Shown here: positions 37,855 to 46,962 of the stretch, piece by piece
Layout: every line of letters begins with the position of its first letter
Position numbering within the stretch: position 1 is the first letter of the stretch
Origin: Oscillospiraceae bacterium
GTDB lineage: Bacteria > Bacillota > Clostridia > Oscillospirales > Ruminococcaceae
Direction: 5' to 3'
NCBI GenBank assembly: GCA_024404915.1
Contig: JAKSPJ010000001.1
Span: 62,001-126,000, forward strand
DNA length: 64,000 nt
The notes under the pieces: model-generated
Seen by the model: the letters and a program-made list of their open reading frames with translations, nothing else
The model's database searches: none
What the model was told of the DNA's origin: nothing
Translations under genes and position numbers: made by a program

Positions 37855-38577
37855 TTATACTGTTCCAAATTTCGAAAACGGCATCAGGCGGAACACTACC
37901 TTGCCGATCACTTCAGATTCCGGCACAAGTCCCACATCCGGGTGGCGGCTGTCCTTTGAAATGTGCCGGTTATCGCCCAGCACAAACAGGTAGCCCTCCG
38001 GAATGGTCAGCGGATAAGTAAACGCACCGTAGTCACGGTTTGTCAGGGTACTGGTATAGGGTTCATCCAGTGCCTGTCCGTCCACATAGACAATGCCCGA
38101 TGCAAAATCAATGTCCACAGTTTGTCCTTCCGCAGCAATCAGCCGCTTGACAATTTCTTTCTCAATGCCCGTCTGTTCCTTTACGTTGCCGCTTTCATCC
38201 AGCAAACAGGACTTCTCACTGTTGATAATCAGAATATCTCCGTCATCATATCGGGTGTGCAGACGGGAAACAATCAGTCTGTCGCCGTCTGTCAGTGTCG
38301 GCAGCATGGAATCGCCGTCCACATTGGCAACACAAAATAAAAACGTGAATACAAGAACCACCACAAAGACAGACAAAACCACAGATTCCACAAGGTCCAG
38401 AAAATCCTTCAGCAGTGCCTTCATATCGTAGGAATCTTCCTCGTCCTTTTTTTCAGAAGCCGGCTTTTCCTCTGTTACTGCCGTTTCACGGCTCTCAGCA
38501 GATTCAGCGCCGGAAATCGATTCTTCCGCTGCCTGCACCTGTGTTTCTTCAATGATATTATTTTCCTGCTGTTCCAT
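37855..38577 (-). CDS. lepB: signal peptidase I, second of a tandem pair
   Basis: A membrane-bound serine/lysine peptidase that removes signal peptides outside the membrane. The 240-residue protein has a long acidic cytoplasmic N-terminus (about 60 residues), one membrane helix at 62-84, the nucleophile Ser90 in VDGDSMLPTL, the general base Lys144 in EIVKRLIAAEGQ, and the late GDNRHISKDSR box. It is 23 bp downstream of a paralog, so this genome keeps two in tandem. Confidence 0.94.
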   Translation of the reverse strand: MEQQENNIIEETQVQAAEESISGAESAESRETAVTEEKPASEKKDEEDSYDMKALLKDFLDLVESVVLSVFVVVLVFTFLFCVANVDGDSMLPTLTDGDRLIVSRLHTRYDDGDILIINSEKSCLLDESGNVKEQTGIEKEIVKRLIAAEGQTVDIDFASGIVYVDGQALDEPYTSTLTNRDYGAFTYPLTIPEGYLFVLGDNRHISKDSRHPDVGLVPESEVIGKVVFRLMPFSKFGTV

Positions 38578-38600
38578 ATTCCATGCTCCTCATATCCTTC

Positions 38601-39314
38601 TCAGAATAAAAACGCAAAGCGGTCCTTCCAGTTCTGACAAAGCTCATCTGTTCTGTTATAGCGGAAAAATCCGGTACCCAGGATTTCATTTGTGGGAATC
38701 AGAGCCACAGAGGGACTGCGGCTGTCGGTGCTGTGCAGACGATTATCACCCATAACAAACACATATCCTTCCGGAATTGTAATAGGATAATGGAACGCAC
38801 CCTCATCCATGGTTGTGGGATCTGCAATATACGGCTCATCCAGTTCTGCGCCGTCCACCTTAACAATACCATTTTCAAAATCAATGTCCACTTCCTGGCC
38901 GCCATGTGCAATCAGACGCTTAATCAGCACAATACCCATACCCTGCGTCTCATAGACTTCTTTCTGGTCATAGTCCAGGTAGTGGCCGGAATACTGGTCA
39001 TCAATCACCACAATCTGTCCGTTTTTCGGCTGATAGCCACAGGTAAGAATCACGAGATTATCCTCATGGTACAGCGTCGGATTCATGGAACTGCCATCGA
39101 CGGTTACAGGGCGAAGAATATATGCAAATATCAGTAAAAACAGAAAAACCGTCAACAAGGCAGCTTCCAGAATATCCATCACATCTGCACCGAAGTTTTT
39201 CAGAGTGTAGGTATCTTCCTTCTGTTCCCCGGAGGCTGTCTCCGTGGTTTGTTCTTCCTTTGCTGCGGTTTCGGTTTGTTCTTCCAGCTTTATGGTATCA
39301 TCCTGCTCTGCCAT
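38601..39314 (-). CDS. lepB: signal peptidase I, first of a tandem pair
   Basis: A 237-residue paralog of the next gene. It has an acidic Thr/Glu-rich cytoplasmic tail (1-45), one membrane helix at 46-68, Ser76 in VDGSSMNPTL, Lys132 in VLIKRLIAHGGQ and the GDNRLHSTDSRS box. The substrate-pocket residues after the serine and the insertion near residues 105-125 (DDQYSGHYLDYDQKEVYETQ) differ from the second copy. The pair may therefore divide the cargo. It lies downstream of the rplS terminator and may have its own promoter. Confidence 0.94.
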   Translation of the reverse strand: MAEQDDTIKLEEQTETAAKEEQTTETASGEQKEDTYTLKNFGADVMDILEAALLTVFLFLLIFAYILRPVTVDGSSMNPTLYHEDNLVILTCGYQPKNGQIVVIDDQYSGHYLDYDQKEVYETQGMGIVLIKRLIAHGGQEVDIDFENGIVKVDGAELDEPYIADPTTMDEGAFHYPITIPEGYVFVMGDNRLHSTDSRSPSVALIPTNEILGTGFFRYNRTDELCQNWKDRFAFLF

Positions 39315-39339
39315 ATGCTACCCCTCTTTTTCTTTTTCA

Positions 39340-39372
39340 TAAAAACAAAAGGGGACTGCGCCAGTCCCCTTT
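39340..39372 (-). terminator. rplS terminator
   Basis: AAAGGGGACTG pairs with CAGTCCCCTTT around a 3-nt loop; the minus strand continues TTGTTTTTATG. It separates rplS from the signal peptidase genes. Confidence 0.85.
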
Positions 39373-39385
39373 CGCTTGTTTGCAA

Positions 39386-39730
39386 TCAACGAACCAGTCC
39401 CTTGACCTTTGCTGCCTTACCAACTCTGCCGCGCAGATAGTACAGCTTTGCTCTACGGACGACGCCTCTGCGGACGATCTCGACCTTGTCAACAGCAGGG
39501 GAATGAACCGGGAACACACGCTCGATACCGCAGCCGTGTGCAACTCTGCGGACTGTGAAAGTCTCGCTGATGCCACCGTGCTTCTTTGCGATGATGGTGC
39601 CCTCGAATACCTGAATACGGCTCTTGTCGCCTTCCTGAATGCGAACGTGTACCTTTACAGTATCACCGACGTTCAGCTCCGGCACATTTTCCTTCAGGCT
39701 TGATTTGCTGATCTGCTCCAATGCGTTCAT
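39386..39730 (-). CDS. rplS: 50S ribosomal protein L19
   Basis: A 114-residue protein at the 30S-50S interface. [25 protein letters not shown] starts the family; the C-terminus has [18 protein letters not shown] and [17 protein letters not shown]. The ATG at 39728-39730 follows AAGGAGG. A 205-nt structured leader precedes it. Confidence 0.97.
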   Translation of the reverse strand: MNALEQISKSSLKENVPELNVGDTVKVHVRIQEGDKSRIQVFEGTIIAKKHGGISETFTVRRVAHGCGIERVFPVHSPAVDKVEIVRRGVVRRAKLYYLRGRVGKAAKVKGLVR

Positions 39731-39943
39731 ACTTTTTTCCTCCTTGAATTGTTTACGGATGTTCATATATGTCTGCGGCAAAGCCGGCCATTCTTCCCTT
39801 CATGAAGCAGTATCGGGAAGAACATACAGCGGACCATCCATTTGTCAGAATGTTGTATGCTTCGGACAAATTGCCATCCATCCTCTGCACAATGCATTTT
39901 GACCTCGCCGGTCAAGGATCGGCGGATATTCAAATGCTGTATT
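39731..39943 (-). promoter_or_regulatory. structured leader of rplS
   Basis: The long 5' UTR contains at least two hairpins on the minus strand: TTGACC/GGTCAA with a 5-nt loop (39899-39915) and ATTTGTC/GACAAAT (39840-39871), flanked by repeated GGATGG. A short L19 leader motif is known in Firmicutes. I cannot match it base by base, so autoregulation by L19 is an inference. No protein-coding ORF is supported here. Confidence 0.5.
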
Positions 39944-39972
39944 ATTATACCACATTCGGCGCTAAAATGCAA
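39944..39972 (-). promoter_or_regulatory. rplS promoter
   Basis: The minus strand has TTGCAT (39967-39972), 17 bp, TATAAT (39944-39949) with an upstream TGG that extends the -10. Confidence 0.8.
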
Positions 39973-40051
39973 GTCTTTTTGCAAATTTGCTCATTTCATG
40001 CAAAAACTGCCGAATACCGCACCGTTTTTTTACAATAAGCACAGAGAAGGC

Positions 40052-40076
40052 AGTCCCTGTCAGTCAGGAACTGCCC
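40052..40076 (-). terminator. hairpin after the ferredoxin gene
   Basis: GGCAGTTCC pairs with GGGACTGCC (one mismatch) on the minus strand, followed by TTCTCTG. It is a weak intrinsic terminator for the ferredoxin gene. Confidence 0.5.
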
Positions 40077-40109
40077 AAACTCTGTTCATTCACGTTACGT
40101 GTCCTGCAA

Positions 40110-40280
40110 TTATGCCTGCTCAGGAGCGCCAACCGGACATGCATCTGCGCATGCGCCGCAATCCAGACATGCATCTGCATCGATTACGTACTTGCCATCT
40201 CCCTCAGAGATTGCACCTGCCGGACATGCATCTGCGCATGCACCGCACTGTACGCATGAATCATTGATCTCATATGCCAT
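40110..40280 (-). CDS. 2[4Fe-4S] ferredoxin
   Basis: A 56-residue clostridial-type electron carrier. Two clusters are bound by C9, C12, C15, C19 and C38, C41, C44, C48 in the repeats CVQCGACADACP and CLDCGACADACP. The near-identical halves show the ancestral duplication, also visible as a direct DNA repeat. GAGGAGGG precedes the ATG at 40278-40280. Monocistronic by its promoter and hairpin. Confidence 0.96.
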   Translation of the reverse strand: MAYEINDSCVQCGACADACPAGAISEGDGKYVIDADACLDCGACADACPVGAPEQA

Positions 40281-40339
40281 AACTGTTTCCCTCCTCATAT
40301 CTGATATGAAAGATGAAGGCGAATCTGCCTTCTACACCT

Positions 40340-40367
40340 ATTGTATCATATTTCAGCAGAATGTCAA
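40340..40367 (-). promoter_or_regulatory. ferredoxin promoter
   Basis: The minus strand has TTGACA (40362-40367), 16 bp, TACAAT (40340-40345). Confidence 0.75.
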
Positions 40368-40456
40368 GTACTTTTTGAAAAAAAATTTATTCCTTCCCAG
40401 ATTTTCTGTCCTGAATAAGCAATATATTACATATTAGCACAATTGTTTTATGTATC

Positions 40457-40514
40457 GGATATGGTTTCATATCCATAGAAAATAATTGACAACTTTCTGT
40501 TTTTCTGGTATAAT
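40457..40514 (+). promoter_or_regulatory. operator-like palindrome and promoter of the double-permease operon
   Basis: A perfect 7-bp inverted repeat GGATATG-GTTT-CATATCC (40457-40474) lies 11 bp upstream of TTGACA (40486-40491), which is 17 bp from TATAAT (40509-40514). The leader then holds two hairpins (TTTCCCC/GGGGAAA and GGCT-CGC/GCG-AGCC) before the AGGAGG site. No linked regulator gene is present. Confidence 0.7.
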
Positions 40515-40611
40515 AGTATAGATTATATAGAAACGATTTCCCCATTCATTTTCGGGGAAAGGCTACGCTTCCAGCGCAGCCTGAATAACAGCAAAAGGAG
40601 GAAAAGCCGTA

Positions 40612-43545
40612 ATGCCGTTTTCCCGTTCCAGTTCTGCATTTCATAACGTCATTCTGCACAAAGCTGCTCCGGCCGCTTTGTCTGTACTCTGTACAATGCA
40701 TCTTTGCTGTGTTTCTTTCCCGGAAACTGCCGCTGCATCATCTGCACAGACGGACGATACGCTTTATTCCCTTTCTTTTCAGCCCAATATCAGCTACAGC
40801 CGCTACTACGATACCTATTGCAGCAGCCTGAATCCGGATACGGAAATCCTGCTTTCAGGGGCAGACTTCTGCGGCACAGAGGGCGGAACCATTTCCGCAG
40901 GAGATTTCGGGGGAAAAACCGATGTCTGTATCTGGGAAAGTCTTGACGGCACCGTCAGCTACGATTTTGACGTGGCGGAAACAGGAAATTACTCCATTGA
41001 AATGCTGTACTACGCCATGGAATCCACCGCCAATCAGTCAGAGTTTTCCCTGATGATTGACGGTGAACTTCCCTTCGCGTCCGCTGCCCGTATCTGCCTG
41101 AACAAAATCTATGTGAATAAAACTGAAATCAGAACAGATACCCGTGGCAATCAGATTCGCCCCGCCCAGACAGAAAAGCCTGCCTGGCAGACACAGTTTC
41201 TCTATGACAAGGATGGTCTCTTCAATACACCCCTGATTTTCCACCTGGAGAAAGGACATCATACCATTACTCTCAAAGGCATCAAGGCAGCACTGGGAAT
41301 CGGCTCCATCCGCATTTGTCAGCCGGATTCCAATATTCGTTCTGAAACGCCGGATCCGTCTGCTCTGGAAAATACCCCCTCTGCCCTTCTGCGGCTGGAG
41401 GGCGAAAGTGCCGCCTGTAAATCCGCATCCACGCTGTATCCCGGATACGACCACAGCAGCTATACCGTTTCCCCCTCTGACCCCGTCAAAATGGTGTATA
41501 ACACCATCGGCGGTGCCAACTGGAATCAGGCCGGACAATCCATCACCTGGGAAATCGCTGCAAATGCTCTGCCCGGTGACGGCTGGTACAAAATCGGCAT
41601 CAAGGCACGGCAGGACACCATGCGTGGACTCTACTCCAATCGCCGCATTCTCATCGACGGCGAAATTCCCAATACCGCATGCAGTCAGGTGAAATTCTAC
41701 TACGACAGCAGCTGGAATCTGACCACCGTTTCTGACGGAGAAGAACCTGCGTACGTTTATCTGACAGCCAATGAAGCCCATACCCTGACCATGGAGGTCA
41801 TGCCGGGAGAAATCGGGGAATACATGCGGCGTCTGGAAGACGTGGTGACAGATTTAAACACCTGCTACAAGCAGATTCTGATGATTACAGGACCGAACCC
41901 GGATAAATACAATGACTACTATGTGGAGGAAAGCATTCCTACTTTAATCAGCGATTTTCAGCGATTGTCAGAAGCGCTGAAGGAAGCACAGAACGGCATT
42001 GAAACCCTTTCCGGTTCATTGGGCTCTGAGGCAGCCGCACTCCAGAGAATGTATGTGATTCTGGACAAGTGCATCAAAAAGCCAAGCCGCATTCCAAGCT
42101 ACGTTTCTCAGATTAAGGACCATATTTCCACCATTTCCACATTTATCTGCGACTACCGCAACCAGCCGCTGGAAATCGACTATATCGAACTGGCTTCTCC
42201 GGACCGGTCTTTCTCCTCCATCAAATCCAATCCTCTGAAACAGCTCGCATTTCAGTGCAAGGCCTTTGCAGGCTCCTTTACGGAAGATTACACCACCCTT
42301 TCCGATGTGGATCCGGAAGAGGAAAACGTCATTTCTGTCTGGGTGAATCTGGGCAGAGATCAGGCACTGGCAGTGAAAGATCTGGTAGAAAATGAATATG
42401 CCGTCGCTCATCCCGACACACCCATTGCTGTCAACCTTGTCGTCGGCGGCGTTGTGGAGGCTTCACTTGCAGGAGAGGGACCGGATGTGGCACTGTTTCT
42501 GGGCGGCGAATTCCCTGTCAACCTCGCCTGCCGTGGCCTGCTGGCTGATTTGTCACAGTTCCCGGATTATCAGCAGCAGATGACAGATTATCACCCGGAG
42601 GCCGCTGTACAGTATTCCTACAACGGCGGCGTATACGGCATGCCCCTGACACAAAGCTGGACAATGATGTTCTATCGTTCTGATATTCTCACAGAACTTG
42701 GCTATACGGAACTGCCCCGCACATGGGATGACCTGATTGATATGCTGCCGGCACTCCAGCGGAATCACCTGGGTATGGGACTGATTCTGCCCTCCACCAA
42801 TGTGGCAGCTTCCACGGAACCGGGACACACCTTTGCATCTCTGTTGCTGCAGCGGGGACTCAATTATTATAACGATGCACAGACACGCACACAATTTGAT
42901 GCGGTACCTGCAATCCAGTGCTTTGAAAAATGGACGGACTTCTACAGCGACTATCGTTTTATGCAGACCTATGATGCCTACAGCTATTTCCGTACGGGAC
43001 AGTATCCCATTGTGATTGCAAACTACAGCTTCTGCAATCAGCTTTCCGTGGCTGCTCCTGAAATCAAGGGACTTTGGGATTTCACCGTTATGCCGGGTAC
43101 GGTACAGGAGGACGGCACCATTAACCACGCCTCCAATTCCGGCGGCACAGGTGCTGTTATTTTCAATAAGGTGAAAAACAAGGATGCCGCATGGGAATTT
43201 GTAAAATGGTTCTGTTCTGCGGAGGTACAGGCCGAATATGGTGCAAAACTGGAAGGCCTGCTGGGACAGATGGGACGTTATGAAGCCGCCAGCACAAAGG
43301 CTCTGGCACAGCTGAACTGGTCCGCTGAGGAACAGAATCTGCTGATGGCCCAGTGGCAGTCACTGAAGGAGATTCCCGTTCTCCCCTCCTCCTATGCCGT
43401 AACCAGAAATATTATGAATGCATTTCGTGAAACGGTCAACTCCAATGAAAATCCCCGTGATACGCTGATGTACTACAACTGCGACATGAACGAAGAAATA
43501 CAGCGGAAACGAGAAAACCTCGGTTTAAAAAATGAGAAGGATTAA
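40612..43545 (+). CDS. extracellular solute-binding protein fused to two beta-sandwich modules
   Basis: First gene of the operon. The 977-residue exported protein has a signal peptide (about 1-43), two CBM-like beta-sandwich regions (about 100-240 and 258-400, the second opening ALLRLEGESAACKSAS), a helical segment rich in heptads (about 400-520), and a C-terminal MalE-like binding domain (about 570-977; NVISVWVNLGRDQALAVKDLV, YGMPLTQSWTMMFYRSDIL, NSGGTGAVIFNKVKNKDAAWEFVKWFCS). Ordinary sugar-binding proteins are 400-450 residues. There is no convincing lipobox. It presumably delivers a carbohydrate to the permeases downstream; the extra modules may grip a polymer or the wall. AGGAGG precedes the ATG. 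Confidence 0.85.
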   Translation: MPFSRSSSAFHNVILHKAAPAALSVLCTMHLCCVSFPETAAASSAQTDDTLYSLSFQPNISYSRYYDTYCSSLNPDTEILLSGADFCGTEGGTISAGDFGGKTDVCIWESLDGTVSYDFDVAETGNYSIEMLYYAMESTANQSEFSLMIDGELPFASAARICLNKIYVNKTEIRTDTRGNQIRPAQTEKPAWQTQFLYDKDGLFNTPLIFHLEKGHHTITLKGIKAALGIGSIRICQPDSNIRSETPDPSALENTPSALLRLEGESAACKSASTLYPGYDHSSYTVSPSDPVKMVYNTIGGANWNQAGQSITWEIAANALPGDGWYKIGIKARQDTMRGLYSNRRILIDGEIPNTACSQVKFYYDSSWNLTTVSDGEEPAYVYLTANEAHTLTMEVMPGEIGEYMRRLEDVVTDLNTCYKQILMITGPNPDKYNDYYVEESIPTLISDFQRLSEALKEAQNGIETLSGSLGSEAAALQRMYVILDKCIKKPSRIPSYVSQIKDHISTISTFICDYRNQPLEIDYIELASPDRSFSSIKSNPLKQLAFQCKAFAGSFTEDYTTLSDVDPEEENVISVWVNLGRDQALAVKDLVENEYAVAHPDTPIAVNLVVGGVVEASLAGEGPDVALFLGGEFPVNLACRGLLADLSQFPDYQQQMTDYHPEAAVQYSYNGGVYGMPLTQSWTMMFYRSDILTELGYTELPRTWDDLIDMLPALQRNHLGMGLILPSTNVAASTEPGHTFASLLLQRGLNYYNDAQTRTQFDAVPAIQCFEKWTDFYSDYRFMQTYDAYSYFRTGQYPIVIANYSFCNQLSVAAPEIKGLWDFTVMPGTVQEDGTINHASNSGGTGAVIFNKVKNKDAAWEFVKWFCSAEVQAEYGAKLEGLLGQMGRYEAASTKALAQLNWSAEEQNLLMAQWQSLKEIPVLPSSYAVTRNIMNAFRETVNSNENPRDTLMYYNCDMNEEIQRKRENLGLKNEKD

Positions 43546-43572
43546 CAATGGAAAGGAAGGTGAATCACGGTT

Positions 43573-44505
43573 TTGAAGCAATTGCAGAAAGAAGAAAAAA
43601 AGGCAGATCGCCGTCGGCTCTGGATTCGGATCAAACAGAATAAAGAGGCATATCTGATGATGCTGCCTTTTATGCTGGTATTCGTAATTTTCACAGTGGT
43701 GCCTGTGCTTATGTCACTGCCCATCGGCCTGACAGATTTCGATATGGTTACATATCCCCCGAAGTGGGTGGGACTGGATAATTTCTATCATCTTTTCCTC
43801 AATGACAGTATTTTTATCAAATCCATCCGTGTGACACTGGTATTTGCTATTTTCACCGGTCCCCTCAGCTATCTGCTCAGCTTTTTGCTGGCATGGCTCA
43901 TTAACGAGATGAATAAGACCATGCGTGTCATTTTCACTCTGATTTTTTATGCACCCTCCATGGCATCCGGTGTCTATGCCGTATGGCAGCTGATTTTCTC
44001 CGGTGACAGCTACGGCATTGCCAATTCTGCCTTGCTGAATCTTGGCATCACCACATCTGCCATTCAGTGGCTTACGGATTCACGCTATATCCTGACAGTT
44101 GTCATTATTGTTCAGCTATGGGTCAGCATGGGTGCAGGCTTTCTTGCCATGCGTGCCGGCTTCCAGAATATCGACCGGAGCCAGTATGAAGCAGGTGCCA
44201 TCGAAGGCATCCGCAACCGCTGGCAGGAGCTGATTTATATTACCATTCCGGGCATGGGGCCATCTCTGATGTTTGCCGCCGTCATGCAGATTGTATCTGC
44301 ATTTACCGCAGATATCGTCGCCAGAAATCTGGTCGGATTCCCCAGCACCGACTACGCCGCACATACTATCATGACACATGCCTTTGACTACGGCTGGATT
44401 CGTTATGAAATGGGCTATGCCTCTGCCATCTGCATGATTCTGTTCATTGCCATGTTTGCAGCAAACAAGTTCATCAGCAAACTGCTGGGCAAATATATGG
44501 AGTAA
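43573..44505 (+). CDS. sugar ABC transporter permease, MalF-type (first pair)
   Basis: A 310-residue inner-membrane permease with six predicted helices. The cytoplasmic EAA loop that contacts the ATPase reads QYEAGAIEGIRNRWQELIYITIP (in pieces about residues 205-227). A TTG start at 43573 is inferred after GGAAGGTGA, because no in-frame ATG lies close by. It pairs with the next gene. No ATPase gene is in the operon, so a shared MsmX-like ATPase encoded elsewhere would be needed. Confidence 0.9.
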   Translation: MKQLQKEEKKADRRRLWIRIKQNKEAYLMMLPFMLVFVIFTVVPVLMSLPIGLTDFDMVTYPPKWVGLDNFYHLFLNDSIFIKSIRVTLVFAIFTGPLSYLLSFLLAWLINEMNKTMRVIFTLIFYAPSMASGVYAVWQLIFSGDSYGIANSALLNLGITTSAIQWLTDSRYILTVVIIVQLWVSMGAGFLAMRAGFQNIDRSQYEAGAIEGIRNRWQELIYITIPGMGPSLMFAAVMQIVSAFTADIVARNLVGFPSTDYAAHTIMTHAFDYGWIRYEMGYASAICMILFIAMFAANKFISKLLGKYME

Positions 44506-44520
44506 AGGAGGCACTCTATC

Positions 44521-45411
44521 ATGACACAGCATACAACCAAAAAGAATACACAGAAAATGAAAGCCTCCAATCGCCGTGCAGGCAGAAAAATCGGCGGCAC
44601 AATCTGCATTTTTCTGTTTCTTCTGATTCTCGGCACCTTCATGATGCTCCCCATCTGGCTGATGATTGTCAACTCTTTAAAGCCTGTCAATGAGATGTTT
44701 ATCTTTCCGCCGAAGTGGTACACCCTGAATCCCACACTGGATAACTTCAAGGATACCTATCGTGTCCTGGGGCAGATGTGGGTTCCCTTTTCCCGATATG
44801 TATTCAACAGCATCTTTGTAACGGCGGCTGTCACCATTCTGCAATGTGTATTTGCCTCCATGGCGGCATTCTGTCTGGCAAAGGTTGATTTCCCGGGCAA
44901 TAAGCTGATGAACGGCATCATAGTCCTGGCACTGCTTTATAACAGCAATGTCATCTACCTGATGCAGTACATGGTTATGTCAGAACTGCATATGATTAAT
45001 ACTATGTCGGCCCTGATTTTTCCTTCGGTGGCTTCCACCATGGGGCTTTACCTGATGCGGCAGTCCATGTCATCTGTTCCGGATGCCATGATTGAAGCCG
45101 CAAAAGTGGACGGCGCAGATCTCTTTACAATCTGCTGGCGCATTGTGATTCCCAATCAGAAGCCTGCACTGATGACAATGGCAATCTTCGCCTTCCAGGG
45201 TGCATGGAATATCACCGGCGGCAGCGTGGTTTATGATGAATCCCTGAAAACACTGCCCACCGTCATTCAGCAGGCTGCATCTGCCGGCATCTCCCGGCAG
45301 GGCGTCACCATGGCAGCAGCAGTTATTCTCTTTGTGCCGCCTGTGCTGTTCTTCATCCTGGCACAAAGTCAGGTTATGGAAACCATGGCACATTCCGGTA
45401 TCAAAGACTAA
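44521..45411 (+). CDS. sugar ABC transporter permease, MalG-type (first pair)
   Basis: A 296-residue permease with six helices and the EAA loop IEAAKVDGADLFTICWRIVIP near residues 192-212. The PPKWYTLNPTLDNF segment after the first helix is typical of MalG-like proteins (CUT1). AAAGGAGG precedes the ATG, 15 bp after its partner. Expected to form a heterodimeric channel with the upstream permease. Confidence 0.9.
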   Translation: MTQHTTKKNTQKMKASNRRAGRKIGGTICIFLFLLILGTFMMLPIWLMIVNSLKPVNEMFIFPPKWYTLNPTLDNFKDTYRVLGQMWVPFSRYVFNSIFVTAAVTILQCVFASMAAFCLAKVDFPGNKLMNGIIVLALLYNSNVIYLMQYMVMSELHMINTMSALIFPSVASTMGLYLMRQSMSSVPDAMIEAAKVDGADLFTICWRIVIPNQKPALMTMAIFAFQGAWNITGGSVVYDESLKTLPTVIQQAASAGISRQGVTMAAAVILFVPPVLFFILAQSQVMETMAHSGIKD

Positions 45412-45438
45412 TATTCCTGCGGAAAGGAGGCCTTCACC

Positions 45439-46962
45439 TTGCAACATCTTACCAAACGTGCACTGCGCTTCTGTGCGGCAGGGGTTTTCACCGCCGCTGC
45501 ACTGTGTTCTTTTGCCGCAGTGCCTGTATCCGCAGACGAACCATACGATGTCTATAACTACAACTATCTCGGGGAAGCGGTACCCTCCCAGGCAGGATAT
45601 CTGGCCAGCCGGACGGTTTCAGGAACAGACCTGAATACCACGGCATGGAACGACCCTTCCGACCTATGCAGGGATGCGGATGACCTGTTCTATCTGGCGG
45701 ATTCCGGAAACAACCGCATTTTGCAGATTGACAGCAGCTTTCAGAAAGTGCTGAAAATCTACGATACCTTCACTATGCCGGATGGCTCTGAAACCACACT
45801 CAATCATCCGAAAGGGATTTATATTTCCCCAGATACGGGCCTCATGTACATTGCGGACAACGAAAATGCCCGTGCGCTGATCTGCAGACAGGATGGCTCT
45901 GTGGTTATGGAACTGACAAAACCGGATTCCAATGTATATGACCAGGATCTGACATTTCTGCCGCAGAAGATTCTCTGCGATAATGCGGGCAATGTGTATA
46001 TCATTCTGAACAATACCACGAAGGGTGCCGCCATGTTCGATGCCGATGGCACGTTCATCGGTTACTACGGTGCCAACCATGTGGCGGCAACTGCCCAGGT
46101 CATTGCCAATCATTTCTGGAACGCCATTGCTTCCGAAGAAGAAAAACGCTATCGTGCAAGAAGTACACCAACTGCCTTTGACAATTTCGATATTGACACG
46201 GTGAAGGGCTTTATTTTCACCTCCACCTCTTCCGCCTCCTCTGATACGGATATTGTAAAAAAAGTCAATCCGGAGGGCTATAATCTATTCAGCTATATGT
46301 CTGATTTCCGCTGGGGAGATTTGTTCTCCACCTGGTATTCCGGAAAGAACTACAAGACCAAAATCGTGGATATTGATATTGGCGATGACGGTTCCATTAA
46401 TTGTCTGGATGCCACCACAGGCAGAGTATTCCAGTATGACAAAGAAGCAGATCTGCTGTTTATCATGGGTACTGTGGGTGACCAGGTAGGCGGCTTCACA
46501 GCAGGCAGTGTCTCTGCACTGGAAACCAGGGGCGAAAACTGCGAAACCATTTATGTGCTGGATTCCGCCAAGGGCACGGTGACTGTTTTTGAGCAGACAG
46601 TGTTCGGCAGTATTGTACACGAGGCAGATGCCCTGTATAATGGCGGCTATTACCAGGAGGCACTGGAACCCTGGATGGAAGTACTGAAGCGGGACGGCAA
46701 TTACCGACGTGCCTATCTGGGTATTTCCAGCGCATACTACAACATGGGAATGTATAAGGAATCCATGGAGTACGCCAAAAAGGCAGATTCCTCCCAACGC
46801 TATAACCGTGCCTTTGAACGGTATCGCTCCCAGTGGCTGAAGGCGCATTTCACTGCCATACTGGCAGCCGCTGCAGCCCTGTTTGCCGCAGTATACGGAT
46901 GGAGATATCTTGGAAAAAAGCGACACATTCCCGGAAAAGACAAAGGAGGTAATGCTTCATGA
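45439..46962 (+). CDS. secreted NHL-propeller/TPR protein with C-terminal membrane anchor
   Basis: A 507-residue exported protein, TTG start after AAAGGAGG. Order: signal peptide 1-32; NHL-type beta-propeller about 68-385 ([40 protein letters not shown] and similar repeats, in pieces); TPR-like helices about 393-450 ([36 protein letters not shown]); one membrane helix 469-492; basic tail. The propeller and TPR would face outside, tethered to the membrane. It may act as a scaffold for the transport complex; that is inferred from position between the permease genes. No enzyme signature is evident. Confidence 0.8.
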   Translation: MQHLTKRALRFCAAGVFTAAALCSFAAVPVSADEPYDVYNYNYLGEAVPSQAGYLASRTVSGTDLNTTAWNDPSDLCRDADDLFYLADSGNNRILQIDSSFQKVLKIYDTFTMPDGSETTLNHPKGIYISPDTGLMYIADNENARALICRQDGSVVMELTKPDSNVYDQDLTFLPQKILCDNAGNVYIILNNTTKGAAMFDADGTFIGYYGANHVAATAQVIANHFWNAIASEEEKRYRARSTPTAFDNFDIDTVKGFIFTSTSSASSDTDIVKKVNPEGYNLFSYMSDFRWGDLFSTWYSGKNYKTKIVDIDIGDDGSINCLDATTGRVFQYDKEADLLFIMGTVGDQVGGFTAGSVSALETRGENCETIYVLDSAKGTVTVFEQTVFGSIVHEADALYNGGYYQEALEPWMEVLKRDGNYRRAYLGISSAYYNMGMYKESMEYAKKADSSQRYNRAFERYRSQWLKAHFTAILAAAAALFAAVYGWRYLGKKRHIPGKDKGGNAS

